From Pontibacter arcticus (GTDB taxonomy: Bacteria; Bacteroidota; Bacteroidia; Cytophagales; Hymenobacteraceae): a DNA stretch of 64,000 nt. This document shows positions 17,898 to 27,786 of the stretch, in pieces (within the stretch, counting starts at the first letter, position 1; every line of letters starts with the position of its first letter). Below the pieces are notes generated by a model that was not told the origin of the DNA, made no database searches, and saw nothing but the letters and a program-made list of their open reading frames with translations. The translations under genes and the position numbers were made by a program. The DNA is taken from NCBI RefSeq assembly GCF_003284895.1, contig NZ_QMDV01000003.1, forward strand, positions 374,501 to 438,500, given 5' to 3'.

Positions 17898-18506
17898 ATG
17901 AATTTTCCGTCGAAACTGATCGAGAACGCCGTGGAAGAGCTGGCCAAGCTACCCGGTATAGGAAGAAAAACGGCCCTGCGCCTCGCGCTGCACCTACTGA
18001 AAGAAGAATCAGAGCAAACTTTCCTGCTGGCAGAAGCGATCATCAAAATGCGCGCAGAAGTAAAGCATTGCAAACAATGCCATAATATTTCGGATACCGA
18101 TGTTTGCGATATCTGCACCAACCCGTTGCGCGAACGCAGCCTGCTGTGTGTGGTTAGCGATATCCGGGATGTGATTGCCATCGAAAATACAGGCCAGTAC
18201 AAAGGCTTATATCATGTATTGGGTGGTGTTATTTCGCCGATTGATGGCGTTGGTCCGTCCGACCTGCACATCGAATCGTTGCTGGAGCGTTTACCTGGCT
18301 CCGAAGTAAGAGAAGTTTTGCTGGCCATCAGCCCGACCATGGAAGGCGATACCACCGCTTTTTACCTGACCCGCAAGCTACGCGACCAGCAGGTGCGCAT
18401 TACCAGTATAGCGCGCGGCGTGCCGGTAGGCGGCGAACTGGAATACACCGATGAAATAACGCTGGGCCGAAGTATAGTGGAACGCACCGCTTACGGCAAA
18501 GTATAA
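17898..18506 (+). CDS. recR: recombination mediator protein RecR
   Basis: A 202-aa RecR. The N-terminal helix-hairpin-helix segment ([17 protein letters not shown]) is followed by a four-cysteine zinc finger (Cys58, 61, 70, 73) and a Toprim domain beginning [10 protein letters not shown]. With RecO it loads RecA on SSB-coated gaps. The spacing to clpS is 9 bp, and AAGGAGG (17887-17893) provides an unusually good Shine-Dalgarno site for this phylum. The stop codon is part of a motif copy: the gene ends AAA GTA TAA inside the 18-bp palindrome at 18499-18516. Confidence 0.96.
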   Translation: MNFPSKLIENAVEELAKLPGIGRKTALRLALHLLKEESEQTFLLAEAIIKMRAEVKHCKQCHNISDTDVCDICTNPLRERSLLCVVSDIRDVIAIENTGQYKGLYHVLGGVISPIDGVGPSDLHIESLLERLPGSEVREVLLAISPTMEGDTTAFYLTRKLRDQQVRITSIARGVPVGGELEYTDEITLGRSIVERTAYGKV

Positions 18507-18516
18507 ATTTATACTT
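18499..18516. repeat. 18-bp palindrome made of two inverted AAGTATAAA motifs
   Basis: AAGTATAAATTTATACTT is a perfect palindrome formed by two facing copies of the dispersed motif. It spans the recR stop codon and sits 11 bp before the recR terminator. Confidence 0.9.
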
Positions 18517-18527
18517 CAGGTTAACTG

Positions 18528-18557
18528 AAAAGGCTTTACCAGCAGGTAAAGCCTTTT
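18528..18557 (+). terminator. intrinsic terminator after clpS-recR
   Basis: A 13-bp perfect stem, AAAAGGCTTTACC paired with GGTAAAGCCTTTT around AGCA, followed by a T-run. Confidence 0.9.
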
Positions 18558-18658
18558 TTATGTGCAAAGCCAACTCATTTAAACAGGCATTTCCTTTTTA
18601 TTTATAATCCGAATAGCCAACTTACTTCGCTGAAACAACAGAGAACATAGCCCTTGCA

Positions 18659-18690
18659 TTGTGTTCTCTGAAACATAATAAGTAAATTTG
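18659..18690 (+). promoter_or_regulatory. candidate promoter for the aminotransferase-hldA-trkH unit
   Basis: TTG (18659-18661), a 21-bp spacer, and TAAATTTG (18683-18690), which matches TAnnTTTG. A second -7-like box TAATTTTG at 18695-18702 lies closer to the ATG at 18709. The spacer is 2 bp longer than ideal. Confidence 0.45.
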
Positions 18691-18708
18691 AGGCTAATTT
18701 TGAATACA

Positions 18709-19923
18709 ATGCACCAGATAAACGAGGCAAAAACCATACTTTCTGATAGAATAGCGGCACTTTCCGAATCGGCAACTATAGCCATGGCCAAGAAAGGCCG
18801 CGAATTAACGGCTCAGGGACACGATGTTATTAATCTGAGCTTCGGAGAGCCCGATTTCCAGACGCCGGATTATATAAAAGAGGCAGCCAAACAAGCGCTG
18901 GACGAAGGTTTTACCTTTTATACGCCGGTAGCCGGGTACCCGGAGCTACGCCAGGAAATTGTAAACAAATTCAAGCGCGACAATAACCTCGATTTCAAAC
19001 CGGAAAATATTGTGGTATCTACGGGTGCCAAGCAAAGTATAGCCAATGCGGTGATGTGTCTGGTTAACCCCGGCGATGAAGTCATTATTTTCTCGCCCTA
19101 CTGGGTGTCGTACGAAGAGATCGTGAAACTGGCAGAAGGCAAATCAGTGTTGGTGCAGGGTACGCTGGAGAATGATTTTAAAGTTACCGCTGCCCAACTC
19201 GAAGAAGCCATCACGCCTCGCACAAAAGTGGTCATGTACTCGTCGCCCTGCAACCCGACAGGAGCCGTTTTCAGTGAAGAAGAACTGTTAGCCATAGCTA
19301 AAGTGCTGGAGAAATACCCGGATATCTACATCATCGCAGACGAAATTTACGAGTACATCAACTTTGAAGGCAGGCACGCCAGCATGGCTTCTTTTGATTT
19401 TATCCGCGACCGTGTGATCACCATCAACGGGTTTTCGAAAGGCTACGCCATGACCGGCTGGCGCGTGGGTTACCTGGCTGCACACAAAACCATTGCCGAT
19501 GCCTGCGATAAAATGCAAAGTCAGATTACATCCGGTACGTGTTCAATCGCTCAGAAATCAGCTACGGCCGCATTAAAAGGCGGAAACGCCTCAGCCCTCG
19601 AAATGGCCGAAGCTTACCGCCGTCGCCGCGACCTGGTTTTAGACCTGATGCAGGATATTCCGGGACTAAAGACAAATGTACCAACCGGCGCTTTCTATAT
19701 TTTTCCGGATGTGACGGCTTACTTTGGTAAAAGTTACGAAGGTAAAACCATTAACTCGGCGCTCGACCTGAGTATGTTCCTGCTGACCGATGCGTTGGTT
19801 GCGCTTGTAAGCGGCGAAGCGTTTGGAGCACCAACGTGCATCCGTTTTTCGTATGCCACCTCAGACGAGCGGTTGGTAGAGGCACTGCGCCGTATTAAAA
19901 TTAGCCTGGCAAAGCTGCAATAA
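18709..19923 (+). CDS. PLP-dependent aminotransferase (aspartate aminotransferase, class I/II)
   Basis: A 404-aa fold-type I aminotransferase of the aspartate aminotransferase Ib type. The PLP lysine is Lys244 in NGFSKGYAMTGWR, and the conserved Arg follows it. Other family residues include NPTGAVFS and ADEIYEYINFEG. It should transfer the amino group between aspartate (or a similar amino acid) and 2-oxoglutarate. The ATG at 18709 is preferred over the TTG at 18688. Its stop overlaps the hldA start by one base (TAATG), which indicates translational coupling. Confidence 0.92.
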   Translation: MHQINEAKTILSDRIAALSESATIAMAKKGRELTAQGHDVINLSFGEPDFQTPDYIKEAAKQALDEGFTFYTPVAGYPELRQEIVNKFKRDNNLDFKPENIVVSTGAKQSIANAVMCLVNPGDEVIIFSPYWVSYEEIVKLAEGKSVLVQGTLENDFKVTAAQLEEAITPRTKVVMYSSPCNPTGAVFSEEELLAIAKVLEKYPDIYIIADEIYEYINFEGRHASMASFDFIRDRVITINGFSKGYAMTGWRVGYLAAHKTIADACDKMQSQITSGTCSIAQKSATAALKGGNASALEMAEAYRRRRDLVLDLMQDIPGLKTNVPTGAFYIFPDVTAYFGKSYEGKTINSALDLSMFLLTDALVALVSGEAFGAPTCIRFSYATSDERLVEALRRIKISLAKLQ

Positions 19924-20942
19924 TGAGTTCGACAAATTCCCTGGAAAATATATTCGCGGCTTTTAATAAGTTGCAGGTATTAGTAGTTGGTGATGTGATG
20001 ATAGATTCCTATTTATGGGGGAAATCAACACGTATTTCGCCGGAGGCACCTGTCCCGATCGTTAACGTACTGAAGCGTGAAAACCGGTTGGGGGGCGCTG
20101 CCAACGTAGCCCTGAACGTGCAGGCGATGGGCGCTACGCCGTTACTTTGCTCTGTAGTAGGGGATGATGTGGATGGCGGTAATCTCCTGCGTTTGCTGGA
20201 AGAACGCAACCTGCCCACCGAAGGCATCGTGCAAAGCCCGGAACGCGTTACCACCATTAAACACCGCATTATAGCCGGTGCGCAGCAACTCCTGCGCATC
20301 GATTCTGAAATAGAGCACAACCTGGCTCCCCACGAAGAGCGCCACCTTGAAGAGCGTTTTATGCAGTTGCTGGATAAGGCCGATGTCGTGATCTTTGAAG
20401 ATTATGACAAAGGTGTTTTCTCAAAGGCAAATATCGCCCGTTTCCTGGAGCTTGCCAATGCGCGCAACATCCCATCGGTTATCGACCCGAAAAAGAAAAA
20501 TTTCCTGAGCTACAAAGGCTGTACGCTTTTCAAACCAAACCTGAAAGAGCTGAAAGAAGGCCTGAAAGTTGACTTTGCCGACGAAAACTTGCCTGCTTTT
20601 GAAGAAGCCGTTGCTCAGTTGCAGCAGCAACTACAGACGGAACAGGTATTGGTTACACTTTCGGAGCGCGGTGTTTTTGTAGCGGAAGGCGAGAAGAAAA
20701 CATACATCGAAGCGCACCACCGTTCCATATCGGATGTGTCCGGGGCAGGCGATACCGTGATCAGTATTGCGGCGCTCTGTATGGCGTTGCGTACGCCACT
20801 GCCGTTTATGGCAGGCCTGAGCAACCTGGGTGGCGGCTTGGTTTGCGAGCAGGTGGGCGTCGTACCAATAGATAAGCAACGTTTGCTGGAAGAAGCGCAA
20901 CGGATCAGCCTGGATAAAATGTATGCAGATCGAATCGTTTAA
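19923..20942 (+). CDS. hldA: D-glycero-beta-D-manno-heptose-7-phosphate kinase (RfaE1/HldA type)
   Basis: A 339-aa PfkB-family sugar kinase. The N-terminal VVGDVMIDSYLWGKSTRISPEAPVPI is characteristic of the RfaE domain I, LGGAANVALN is the ribokinase signature 1, and GAGDT at residues 274-278 holds the catalytic Asp. It phosphorylates heptose-7-phosphate at C1 in ADP-heptose synthesis for lipopolysaccharide. It lacks the nucleotidyltransferase domain of the bifunctional HldE, so that step must be elsewhere. It overlaps the aminotransferase by 1 bp and trkH by 20 bp. Confidence 0.9.
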   Translation: MSSTNSLENIFAAFNKLQVLVVGDVMIDSYLWGKSTRISPEAPVPIVNVLKRENRLGGAANVALNVQAMGATPLLCSVVGDDVDGGNLLRLLEERNLPTEGIVQSPERVTTIKHRIIAGAQQLLRIDSEIEHNLAPHEERHLEERFMQLLDKADVVIFEDYDKGVFSKANIARFLELANARNIPSVIDPKKKNFLSYKGCTLFKPNLKELKEGLKVDFADENLPAFEEAVAQLQQQLQTEQVLVTLSERGVFVAEGEKKTYIEAHHRSISDVSGAGDTVISIAALCMALRTPLPFMAGLSNLGGGLVCEQVGVVPIDKQRLLEEAQRISLDKMYADRIV

Positions 20943-22722
20943 GCATTTTTTATACGACAGCAAGCTGGCTGTTTATGCCGCAATGCGGCGCATTACCTAT
21001 GTGCTGGCGTTGCTTGCCCTGGGGCTGCTGGTGTATGCACATGGCGTAGAAGAAAGTGCCGCTGTATTAAGGTTGCTCTATTTTGGAATAGACGCCATCC
21101 TGGCAGTTTTCGTCATTATTTATTTTTTCAGGATACTTTATAGTTTCGATCGGCAACGGTTTCTGCAACGCACCTGGTTCGAGGGTATACTCATGCTCAT
21201 TATTCTGATAAACCAGGTTTGCACGTACCTGCTGGGTTTCCCTATTATCTTCAATATCTTTGAAAGTATAGGTATCCCGTTATCGGTAGAGTTTTACCGG
21301 CTGCTGGTTACCTTATACATGCTGGTGCTGCTGATTGTGGAGTTGCTCGAAACAAAAGTGCATCTCAAAACCATCCAGATAAAGCCTTCCATAACCTTCC
21401 TGTTAAGCTTTGTTATACTTATTCTGATAGGCGCAATTTTATTTATGCTGCCTAAAATGACAACAGCGCCGGGTGGGCTTCCTTTTATTGATGCGCTCTT
21501 TATGGCTACCAGTGCTGGCTGCGTTACGGGGCTGGCTGTAGTAGACCCGGGTACTTATTTTACGTTTTCGGGGCAGATGGTACTGATTGTGCTCATCCAG
21601 ATCGGAGGCCTTGGGATACTTACGTTTGCTACTTTTTTTGCGTCGCTTATGCGGCAGGGCATCGGAATAAAGCAACACGTTGCCATGCACGAACTTCTGG
21701 AAGGCGAGTCTTTGTTCTCAACCAAGCATCTGCTACGCAACCTTATATTGCTTACCTTAACCATAGAAGGTATTGGCGCTTTGATCATCTTTAACACCTG
21801 GGGGCCGGAAGCTCAATTTACGACTCTGGGTAACAAGATATTTTACTCGGTATTCCATGCCATTTCTGCTTTTTGCAATGCAGGTTTCTCCCTTTACCCG
21901 GCAGGCTTGTATACAGAACCGGTGCGATTCGCTTACATGCTGCATATTACGGTAGCTTTTCTGATCATATTCGGAGGCTTGGGTTTTCCGACTATCATTG
22001 ATGTTTTTTCGCCTAAAGCAATGCGTGTACGCATGAAAACTCCCTGGAAAAACTGGAAACTATTATCCCGCATTGCCATTTATACTTCTGCCGCCCTGAT
22101 TATCTTAGGTACGATCGGCTTTTTCTTGCTCGAGTATAACAACACACTAGCTGGTTTAAACTTCAGCGAAGCACTGGTTACTTCTTTTTTCCAGTCGGTG
22201 GTTACGCGTACAGCGGGCTTTAACACGGTAGATATTTCGGTTTTAAACACTCCAACGCTGTTGCTCTTTATTGTGCTGATGTTTATCGGTGCTTCGCCGG
22301 GCTCTACCGGGGGCGGTATCAAAACAACAACTTTTGTGGTATTATTACTGGCCGTGTCGGCTACGCTCCGCAACAAGCGTCACTTGGAAATAGGAAACCG
22401 GACCATTCCGCATTCGGTTGCATATAAAGCTTTTACAGTGTTTACGTTTGCGGTATTTGTGAACATTCTTTTCCTGTTTATACTTTCCATTTCAGATCCG
22501 AAGTTTACCATTATCCAGTTGGCTGTAGAGCAGGTTTCGGCATTTGCAACGGTTGGGCTAAGTACAGGTATTACGGCGGGTTTATCAGATGTAGGTAAAA
22601 CGGTGATTATTCTTTCGATGTATCTGGGCAGGGTAGGGACCTTAACGCTTGCCTTTGCCCTAAGCACGCGTGCCGCTTCTACCGCTTACAAATACCCGGA
22701 AACAAACCTGCCTGTAGGTTAA
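20923..22722 (+). CDS. TrkH-family potassium uptake protein
   Basis: A 599-aa membrane protein. The TrkH/KtrB core begins near residue 150 and has the four pore-loop filter segments: TSAGCVTGL, SAFCNAGFS, TRTAGFNT and SAFATVGLS. About 150 N-terminal residues add several extra transmembrane helices, which is usual for the long Bacteroidota form. It conducts K+ together with a cytoplasmic TrkA/KtrA regulator, which is not encoded in this window. The start overlaps hldA by 20 bp, so it is in the same operon. Confidence 0.92.
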   Translation: MQIESFKHFLYDSKLAVYAAMRRITYVLALLALGLLVYAHGVEESAAVLRLLYFGIDAILAVFVIIYFFRILYSFDRQRFLQRTWFEGILMLIILINQVCTYLLGFPIIFNIFESIGIPLSVEFYRLLVTLYMLVLLIVELLETKVHLKTIQIKPSITFLLSFVILILIGAILFMLPKMTTAPGGLPFIDALFMATSAGCVTGLAVVDPGTYFTFSGQMVLIVLIQIGGLGILTFATFFASLMRQGIGIKQHVAMHELLEGESLFSTKHLLRNLILLTLTIEGIGALIIFNTWGPEAQFTTLGNKIFYSVFHAISAFCNAGFSLYPAGLYTEPVRFAYMLHITVAFLIIFGGLGFPTIIDVFSPKAMRVRMKTPWKNWKLLSRIAIYTSAALIILGTIGFFLLEYNNTLAGLNFSEALVTSFFQSVVTRTAGFNTVDISVLNTPTLLLFIVLMFIGASPGSTGGGIKTTTFVVLLLAVSATLRNKRHLEIGNRTIPHSVAYKAFTVFTFAVFVNILFLFILSISDPKFTIIQLAVEQVSAFATVGLSTGITAGLSDVGKTVIILSMYLGRVGTLTLAFALSTRAASTAYKYPETNLPVG

Positions 22723-22734
22723 TATACTATAAAG

Positions 22735-22865
22735 TTGTTTAGTATTTTATAATGAGATTGTTTTCGCTGCTCTTGTTGGTGTTTTCACCAGCAAGCGCTA
22801 ACAGGTTGTCGGTGAAAACACCAACAACGGCGGTTTTTCATTACAAGCGAAAACGCTAAACAGCT
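22735..22865. repeat. large imperfect stem-loop between trkH and hemE
   Basis: A perfect 17-bp core stem, TTGTTGGTGTTTTCACC (22773-22789) with GGTGAAAACACCAACAA (22811-22827), is extended outward by imperfect arms. For example, GTTGTTTAGTATTTT near 22735 pairs with AAAACGCTAAACAGC near 22851. The total is about 131 bp. It is separate from the terminator that follows. It may be a REP/MITE-like element or a structured RNA. Confidence 0.7.
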
Positions 22866-22884
22866 TTTATATCTTTACATTTCT

Positions 22885-22926
22885 AAACCAGAACGGCCAG
22901 CTTTACGAAGCTGGCCGTTCTGGTTT
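22885..22926. terminator. bidirectional terminator, trkH and hemE
   Basis: A 19-bp perfect stem (AAACCAGAACGGCCAGCTT with its complement) around TACG, with A- and T-tracts on either side. It lies between convergent genes. Confidence 0.93.
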
Positions 22927-22944
22927 TTATACTTTGTTTTATAC

Positions 22945-23979
22945 TTATACTTTGCCGCCGTACTCTTTTACGGTTTCGATAAAGCACTTTACTTTTTCAG
23001 GGTCCGTATCCGGGTACACACCGTGGCCAAGGTTGGCAATGTGCCGCTGCGGTCCGAATTGTTTCAGCATTTCGATGGTCTCTTTTTTGATGTTATCGAA
23101 CGAGCTGTACAGCAGACATGGGTCCAAATTACCTTGTAAGGTCTTGTTCGGGCCAACTTGCTGGCGTGCAAAATCAATTCCGGTATTCCAGTCCAGGCCG
23201 ATGGTTTGGCAGTTAAGCTTGCCCAGGTCTTCTAAAGCAAAGAAAGCGCCTTTGGCAAAAACAGTAACCGGTACTTCTGGCAGTGCATCGCAGATCTCAG
23301 CAATATAAGGCAAAGCAAACGCGCGGTATTGTGCCGGCGAAAGTATACCTGCCCAAGAATCAAATATCTGAATCAGGTTAGCGCCTGCTTCTACCTGCGC
23401 TCTTAAATAAGCAATGGTGGTATCCGTGATCATGCGGAGCAACTGGTGCGCCAGCTCCGGGTTTGTATACAACATAGCCCGCGCATGCGAGAACGTTTTA
23501 GAGCCGCTGCCTTCTACCATATAGGCTAATATAGTCCAGGGGGCGCCGGCAAAACCGATAAGCGGCACACGTCCGTTCAGGGCTCGTTTTGTAACTTTTA
23601 TAGCATCCAGCACATAGTGCAGGTGTTCGTGCGGATCGGCAACGCGGAGGGTTTTAAGGTCTTCGGCAGAGCGGATGGTTTTCGGAAAAATAGGGCCGCG
23701 TTTCTCGATCATCTCGTAGGTACAACCCATTGCTTCGGGCACCACCAGGATATCAGAAAAAATAATGGCCGCATCTACATCCAGTAAATCAACAGGTTGT
23801 ATGGTAACTTCTGCAGCCAGTTCCGGGGTTTCTACCAGTTCCTTAAAGCCACTCAGTTTCGCGCGAACAGCACGGTATTCAGGTAAAATACGGCCAGCCT
23901 GGCGCATCAGCCATACAGGAGTGCGCTCTACGGTCTCACCTTTGGCAGCTCTTAAAAGTAAATCGTTCTTCAGTTGCAT
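22945..23979 (-). CDS. hemE: uroporphyrinogen decarboxylase
   Basis: A 344-aa HemE. The N-terminal signature [16 protein letters not shown] and the later [16 protein letters not shown] motif are diagnostic, and the substrate-binding Asp lies in the IIFSDILV segment. It removes four carboxyl groups from uroporphyrinogen III to give coproporphyrinogen III in haem synthesis. A TATCTTTG box sits 4 nt before the ATG, so the mRNA may be leaderless. The gene ends AAA GTA TAA, with the stop in the dispersed motif. Confidence 0.97.
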   Translation of the reverse strand: MQLKNDLLLRAAKGETVERTPVWLMRQAGRILPEYRAVRAKLSGFKELVETPELAAEVTIQPVDLLDVDAAIIFSDILVVPEAMGCTYEMIEKRGPIFPKTIRSAEDLKTLRVADPHEHLHYVLDAIKVTKRALNGRVPLIGFAGAPWTILAYMVEGSGSKTFSHARAMLYTNPELAHQLLRMITDTTIAYLRAQVEAGANLIQIFDSWAGILSPAQYRAFALPYIAEICDALPEVPVTVFAKGAFFALEDLGKLNCQTIGLDWNTGIDFARQQVGPNKTLQGNLDPCLLYSSFDNIKKETIEMLKQFGPQRHIANLGHGVYPDTDPEKVKCFIETVKEYGGKV

Positions 23980-23983
23980 GGTG

Positions 23984-23991
23984 CAAAGATA
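23984..23991 (-). promoter_or_regulatory. hemE -7 box adjacent to the start codon
   Basis: On the minus strand TATCTTTG is followed by CACC and then ATG, the same spacing as at marR (TATATTTG-CACT-ATG). The -33 position is weak (TTAA), so the call rests on the -7 box only. Confidence 0.45.
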
Positions 23992-24189
23992 AGTTTTAAT
24001 GTGCTAATTATTAAATGTGCTGATGTGGTTAATTGTTAAATAGTTAATTGTTGAAAAGCTAAATGGGTGAATGTTTATACTTTACTGATAAAAATGCAGT
24101 AGGTAAAGTATGAGAGAAGTACTAAATACGCATGTTATTCGAAGATCAGCCCTTAAGCAATTTAACAATCAACCAGCAACAATTCATAC

Positions 24190-24813
24190 TTAGCGCTCGG
24201 TGAAGAACAAAGCAGTTAAGGCCGAAACTATAAAGTTAACCCCGATCGAAAGCGAAATAAAACCCATGATACGGGCCAGTGCAGCCAGCCCGGCTTTTCC
24301 CATAAAGCGCGTAAGCTGGTGCGAGAACCGGAGTATGATGTAGCTCAGCGTTGCCAGTAAAACGATCCCGATCAAAATCAGAAACATATCGAAGTAGGAG
24401 AGCGAGGTGGTAAACAAACCGATGCTGATAGCAATAGAACCCGGCCCCGAAAGCATGGGCATAGCCAGTGGCGTAAAAGAAATATCTTCTTTCAGCTGGC
24501 TTTCTTCTACCACATCCTGCGAAATTTTCTTTTTGTTCGCGCCTGGCGTCAGCATATCAAAACCGGCGCGCATAATCATTAAACCACCTGCAATGCGAAG
24601 ATCGTGAATGCGGATTCCGAAGAAATTAAGCACATACTGCCCCGCCAGAAAAAACACTGCCAGAATGCCTACCATAAACAAACAGGCTTTCAGGGCTTGC
24701 TGGTTACGGTGTGCAGGCGTGTCGTCCTGGGTAAGGGTCAGGAAAACGGGCATCGCTCCGAACGGATTCACGACAGAAAATAAAGCGGTAAAAGTGGCAA
24801 GTATGATTTCCAT
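24190..24813 (-). CDS. MarC-family integral membrane protein
   Basis: A 207-aa protein with about six transmembrane helices. It starts with EIILATFTALFSVVNPFGAMPVF, the typical MarC/UPF0056 N-terminus, and also has the family's central PLAMPMLSGPGSI stretch. The frame is open upstream to 24915, but those 34 residues are polar and unlike the family, so the ATG at 24813 is chosen. The function of MarC proteins is unresolved, despite the name taken from multiple-antibiotic resistance. The gene stands alone. Confidence 0.88.
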   Translation of the reverse strand: MEIILATFTALFSVVNPFGAMPVFLTLTQDDTPAHRNQQALKACLFMVGILAVFFLAGQYVLNFFGIRIHDLRIAGGLMIMRAGFDMLTPGANKKKISQDVVEESQLKEDISFTPLAMPMLSGPGSIAISIGLFTTSLSYFDMFLILIGIVLLATLSYIILRFSHQLTRFMGKAGLAALARIMGFISLSIGVNFIVSALTALFFTER

Positions 24814-25010
24814 GCAGCGGGGGTCAGAAAGTTGATCGAATCTTAAATATAGGTTTTGCAGCCGTAAATACAAAGTATAGCTGCGCAGTGCAGCAGGATC
24901 GTTTTTATACTTCAATTAAATAAAAGTCGGTTATCTTAAGTAATTCTCTTTTGTCTCCGGTCTTAATCCTTATTTTTGAGAAACGAAACAACCACCTTAT
25001 TTCCGGATAC

Positions 25011-26141
25011 ATGAAAGGAGAAGTAAAGCTTGGCATATTGGGCGGCGGGCAACTGGGCCGTATGCTCCTGCAGGCCGCACTCGATTTTAATCTTTATACG
25101 TTGGTGTTAGACCCCGACGAAAACGCACCTTGCAAGAATATTTGCAACGAGTTTTTTACGGGCAGCTTCCGCGATTTCGATACGGTTTATAACTTCGGCA
25201 AGCACTGCCATATTCTTACCATCGAAATAGAGCACGTAAACTGCGACGCCCTGGAAAAGCTGGAGCAGGAAGGCGTAAAAGTATACCCCGATGCGCGCAC
25301 CGTGCGTACCATTCAGGATAAAGGCTTACAGAAGGAGTTTTACAAACTGCACAGTATCCCTACTTCGGAGTTCAGAACACTGAAAAATAAGGTTGAACTG
25401 GAGCAACACACCGATTTCTTACCGGCATTCCAGAAGCTGCGCCGCGAAGGTTACGATGGCCGCGGTGTAACGAGGTTAACTTCAGAATCAGATTTCGGAA
25501 AAGCCTTTGAAGAACCAAGTATACTGGAAAAGCTGGTCGATTTTGAGAAGGAGATTTCTGTGATCGTGGCCCGTAACGCCAACGGCGAAGTAACGGCTTT
25601 CCCGGTGGTGGAACTGAGTTTTCATCCGGAGCATAATTTAGTGGATTCGTTGTTTGCGCCAGCCAATGTGCCGTATAAATTGCAACGCCACGCCATCGAA
25701 ATTGCCACCCGCGTAATCGAAGCTTTTGGCATGGTAGGTATACTTGCCGTGGAAATGTTCCAGACCAAAGACGGCCAAATTTTAGTGAATGAAGTAGCGC
25801 CACGCCCGCACAACAGCGGCCACCATACGATCAAAGCAAATTATACTTCGCAGTACGAACAGCATCTGCGCGCCATCCTAAACCTGCCGCTTGGCTCCAC
25901 CGAAATACAAAGTGCGGCCGTAATGCTGAACCTGCTGGGCGAGCCCGGTTTTGATGGCGAAGCTGCCTACGAAGGGTTACAGGAAGCACTAGCCGTGCCG
26001 GGAGTGTACATTCATTTATACGGTAAAAAGTATACCCGCCCCGCCCGTAAAATGGGGCATATAACCGTACTCGGGCAAAATATAGAAGAGGCGCAGCAAC
26101 GAGCCGCGTCGGTTAAAGATGTTATCAAAGTAAAAGCATAA
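25011..26141 (+). CDS. purK: 5-(carboxyamino)imidazole ribonucleotide synthase
   Basis: A 376-aa ATP-grasp enzyme. [15 protein letters not shown] is the PurK N-terminus, YDGRG lies in the ATP-binding region, and [13 protein letters not shown] is the catalytic, metal-binding segment. It converts AIR, ATP and bicarbonate to N5-CAIR. A TTG-started longer frame from 24951 is rejected because the conserved protein begins at the ATG at 25011. The stop is 2 bp before purE, so the two are co-translated. Confidence 0.96.
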   Translation: MKGEVKLGILGGGQLGRMLLQAALDFNLYTLVLDPDENAPCKNICNEFFTGSFRDFDTVYNFGKHCHILTIEIEHVNCDALEKLEQEGVKVYPDARTVRTIQDKGLQKEFYKLHSIPTSEFRTLKNKVELEQHTDFLPAFQKLRREGYDGRGVTRLTSESDFGKAFEEPSILEKLVDFEKEISVIVARNANGEVTAFPVVELSFHPEHNLVDSLFAPANVPYKLQRHAIEIATRVIEAFGMVGILAVEMFQTKDGQILVNEVAPRPHNSGHHTIKANYTSQYEQHLRAILNLPLGSTEIQSAAVMLNLLGEPGFDGEAAYEGLQEALAVPGVYIHLYGKKYTRPARKMGHITVLGQNIEEAQQRAASVKDVIKVKA

Positions 26142-26143
26142 GT

Positions 26144-26671
26144 ATGGCCGAAGAAACGACAACAAACCAGCCATTGGTTGGGATTATAATGGGCAGTCAG
26201 TCAGACCTGAAGGTGATGGAAGCTGCTGCGGAAGTGCTGGATGTATTGAAAGTGCCGTATGAACTGACCATTGTTTCGGCGCACCGCACCCCTCACCGCA
26301 TGCTGGAATATGCCGAAAATGCGCGCAAACGTGGGTTGAAAGTAATTATTGCCGGAGCCGGTGGTGCTGCGCATTTGCCGGGTATGGTGGCTTCGCTTAC
26401 AACCTTGCCTGTTATTGGTGTGCCTGTAAAATCAAGCAACTCGATTGATGGCTGGGATTCGGTATTATCTATACTGCAGATGCCGGGCGGTATACCGGTG
26501 GCTACCGTGGCCCTGAACGGCGCACAGAATGCCGGTATTTTGGCTGCACAAATTCTGGGTACATCCAGCGCCGCCGTTGCTGACCGACTCGAAAAGTATA
26601 AAATCAGCCTAAAAGATAAAGTACTGCGCTCGGTGGAAGAACTGAAGCGTGGCGATATGGATGTAGATTAA
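26144..26671 (+). CDS. purE: 5-(carboxyamino)imidazole ribonucleotide mutase
   Basis: A 175-aa PurE class I mutase. [13 protein letters not shown], the SAHRTPHRM motif and [11 protein letters not shown] are the conserved substrate-binding segments. It converts N5-CAIR, made by the adjacent PurK, to CAIR in purine synthesis. The ATG is part of a motif copy (AAGTATGG), 2 bp after the purK stop. A strong shared terminator follows. Confidence 0.97.
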   Translation: MAEETTTNQPLVGIIMGSQSDLKVMEAAAEVLDVLKVPYELTIVSAHRTPHRMLEYAENARKRGLKVIIAGAGGAAHLPGMVASLTTLPVIGVPVKSSNSIDGWDSVLSILQMPGGIPVATVALNGAQNAGILAAQILGTSSAAVADRLEKYKISLKDKVLRSVEELKRGDMDVD

Positions 26672-26674
26672 CTA

Positions 26675-26720
26675 TAAAACAGAAGAGGCAGCATGATTAA
26701 GTGCTGCCTCTTCTGTTTTA
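26675..26720. terminator. bidirectional terminator, purE and glycosyltransferase operon
   Basis: A 19-bp perfect stem, TAAAACAGAAGAGGCAGCA with its complement at 26702-26720, located between two convergent operons. Confidence 0.93.
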
Positions 26721-26739
26721 TACGTTAAAATAAGCGCTG

Positions 26740-27786
26740 CTACTGGTGGGGTTGCAGCGTTATACTTTTGCTTAAGCCATCCAGTTTCTCCTGTTTCATT
26801 TTCAGGATAGTGCCATGGTTTTCTTTCATCGTTTTAAACTTCCCGAAGCTGGATAGCCGCAACTGCAGCGCTTTAAGTTTAAGTGTTGTTATTTTGCCTT
26901 TATCAGAGTTTGGCGAAAACCTCATCTTATTAAGCAGGAGCGGGTAGGTCTGCTTCGCAAACTTCATAAATAAACTAAAGTATTTGTTTGTGAAGGATTT
27001 GTCTGAAATGCAGCCGTAGTTTATGATAAGCTGATAAGGAACCAGCACTTCGAAGCATTTGGCCCGCTCCTTAAAGAAACGAAGGTAATACTCCCACTGC
27101 AGGCGGTCTTTCGGCATAAAGTGTTTAAATAGGAGCCTTTCGTCGTACCAGATATCATAGCCGGCTAATACCAGGGCATAGCACAATTCATAATCTCCGC
27201 CCGAGCTCAGGTTAGCTGCCACCCTGTCGCTTAACATGGGCCTGAAACCAGCTTCTATTACACCATTATAGGCCGATTTACGGACAACACACCCGGCGCC
27301 ATATACAGCATTGCGCGGAACCTTGCCTGATACGTTTGCCTGTTTCCCGTTCGCAAAAAGGGGGAGTGCAGCAGCCCAGGCCGGTGGCTCTATTTCGTAT
27401 ACCAACTCTCCAAAACCACCAAGCGCGCCCACAGAAGGGTGTTCGAGCATGATGTTATAAGCTAGCTCCACGTATCCCGGGTTCAGCCAGTTATCATCAT
27501 CACAAAATATAATAAATTCATATTTCGCTTTCTCGAGTGCCAGTTCGCGGGCAAATGTTAGCCCGGGCTTTGGTTGCTGGTACAGCGAGAAAGGAATATT
27601 GCTTTGATACTTGGCCCACTCCTGGCAGACTACCTCAGATGTATGATCAGTAGATGCATTATCAACAACGATCACTTCCCATGGGATAGACGCATGTACC
27701 TGTTGCTGTGAGATATAGCGTAATGTTTCCGGAAGGCGCGCAACGCCATTATAAGTGCAGATTATTACTGAAACGCCTAAAATCAT
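26740..27786 (-). CDS. GT2 glycosyltransferase (last gene of polysaccharide operon)
   Basis: A 348-aa family 2 glycosyltransferase with a GT-A fold. The nucleotide-binding start VSVIICTYNG, the VVDNASTD loop and the metal-binding FCDDDN (DxD-like) are in the first 100 residues. The SSGGDYEL segment is the acceptor-side acidic motif. A C-terminal amphipathic, Lys-rich tail follows. It adds one sugar to a surface glycan. Donor and acceptor are unknown. Its ATG overlaps the stop of the preceding gene inside AAAGTATGATT (4-bp overlap). Confidence 0.9.
   Translation of the reverse strand: MILGVSVIICTYNGVARLPETLRYISQQQVHASIPWEVIVVDNASTDHTSEVVCQEWAKYQSNIPFSLYQQPKPGLTFARELALEKAKYEFIIFCDDDNWLNPGYVELAYNIMLEHPSVGALGGFGELVYEIEPPAWAAALPLFANGKQANVSGKVPRNAVYGAGCVVRKSAYNGVIEAGFRPMLSDRVAANLSSGGDYELCYALVLAGYDIWYDERLLFKHFMPKDRLQWEYYLRFFKERAKCFEVLVPYQLIINYGCISDKSFTNKYFSLFMKFAKQTYPLLLNKMRFSPNSDKGKITTLKLKALQLRLSSFGKFKTMKENHGTILKMKQEKLDGLSKSITLQPHQ

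Noticed and set aside
24013..24060. TTAATTGTT repeats upstream of hemE as a tandem-repeat element
   Set aside because: Only two or three imperfect AT-rich copies, which is common in such intergenic DNA.
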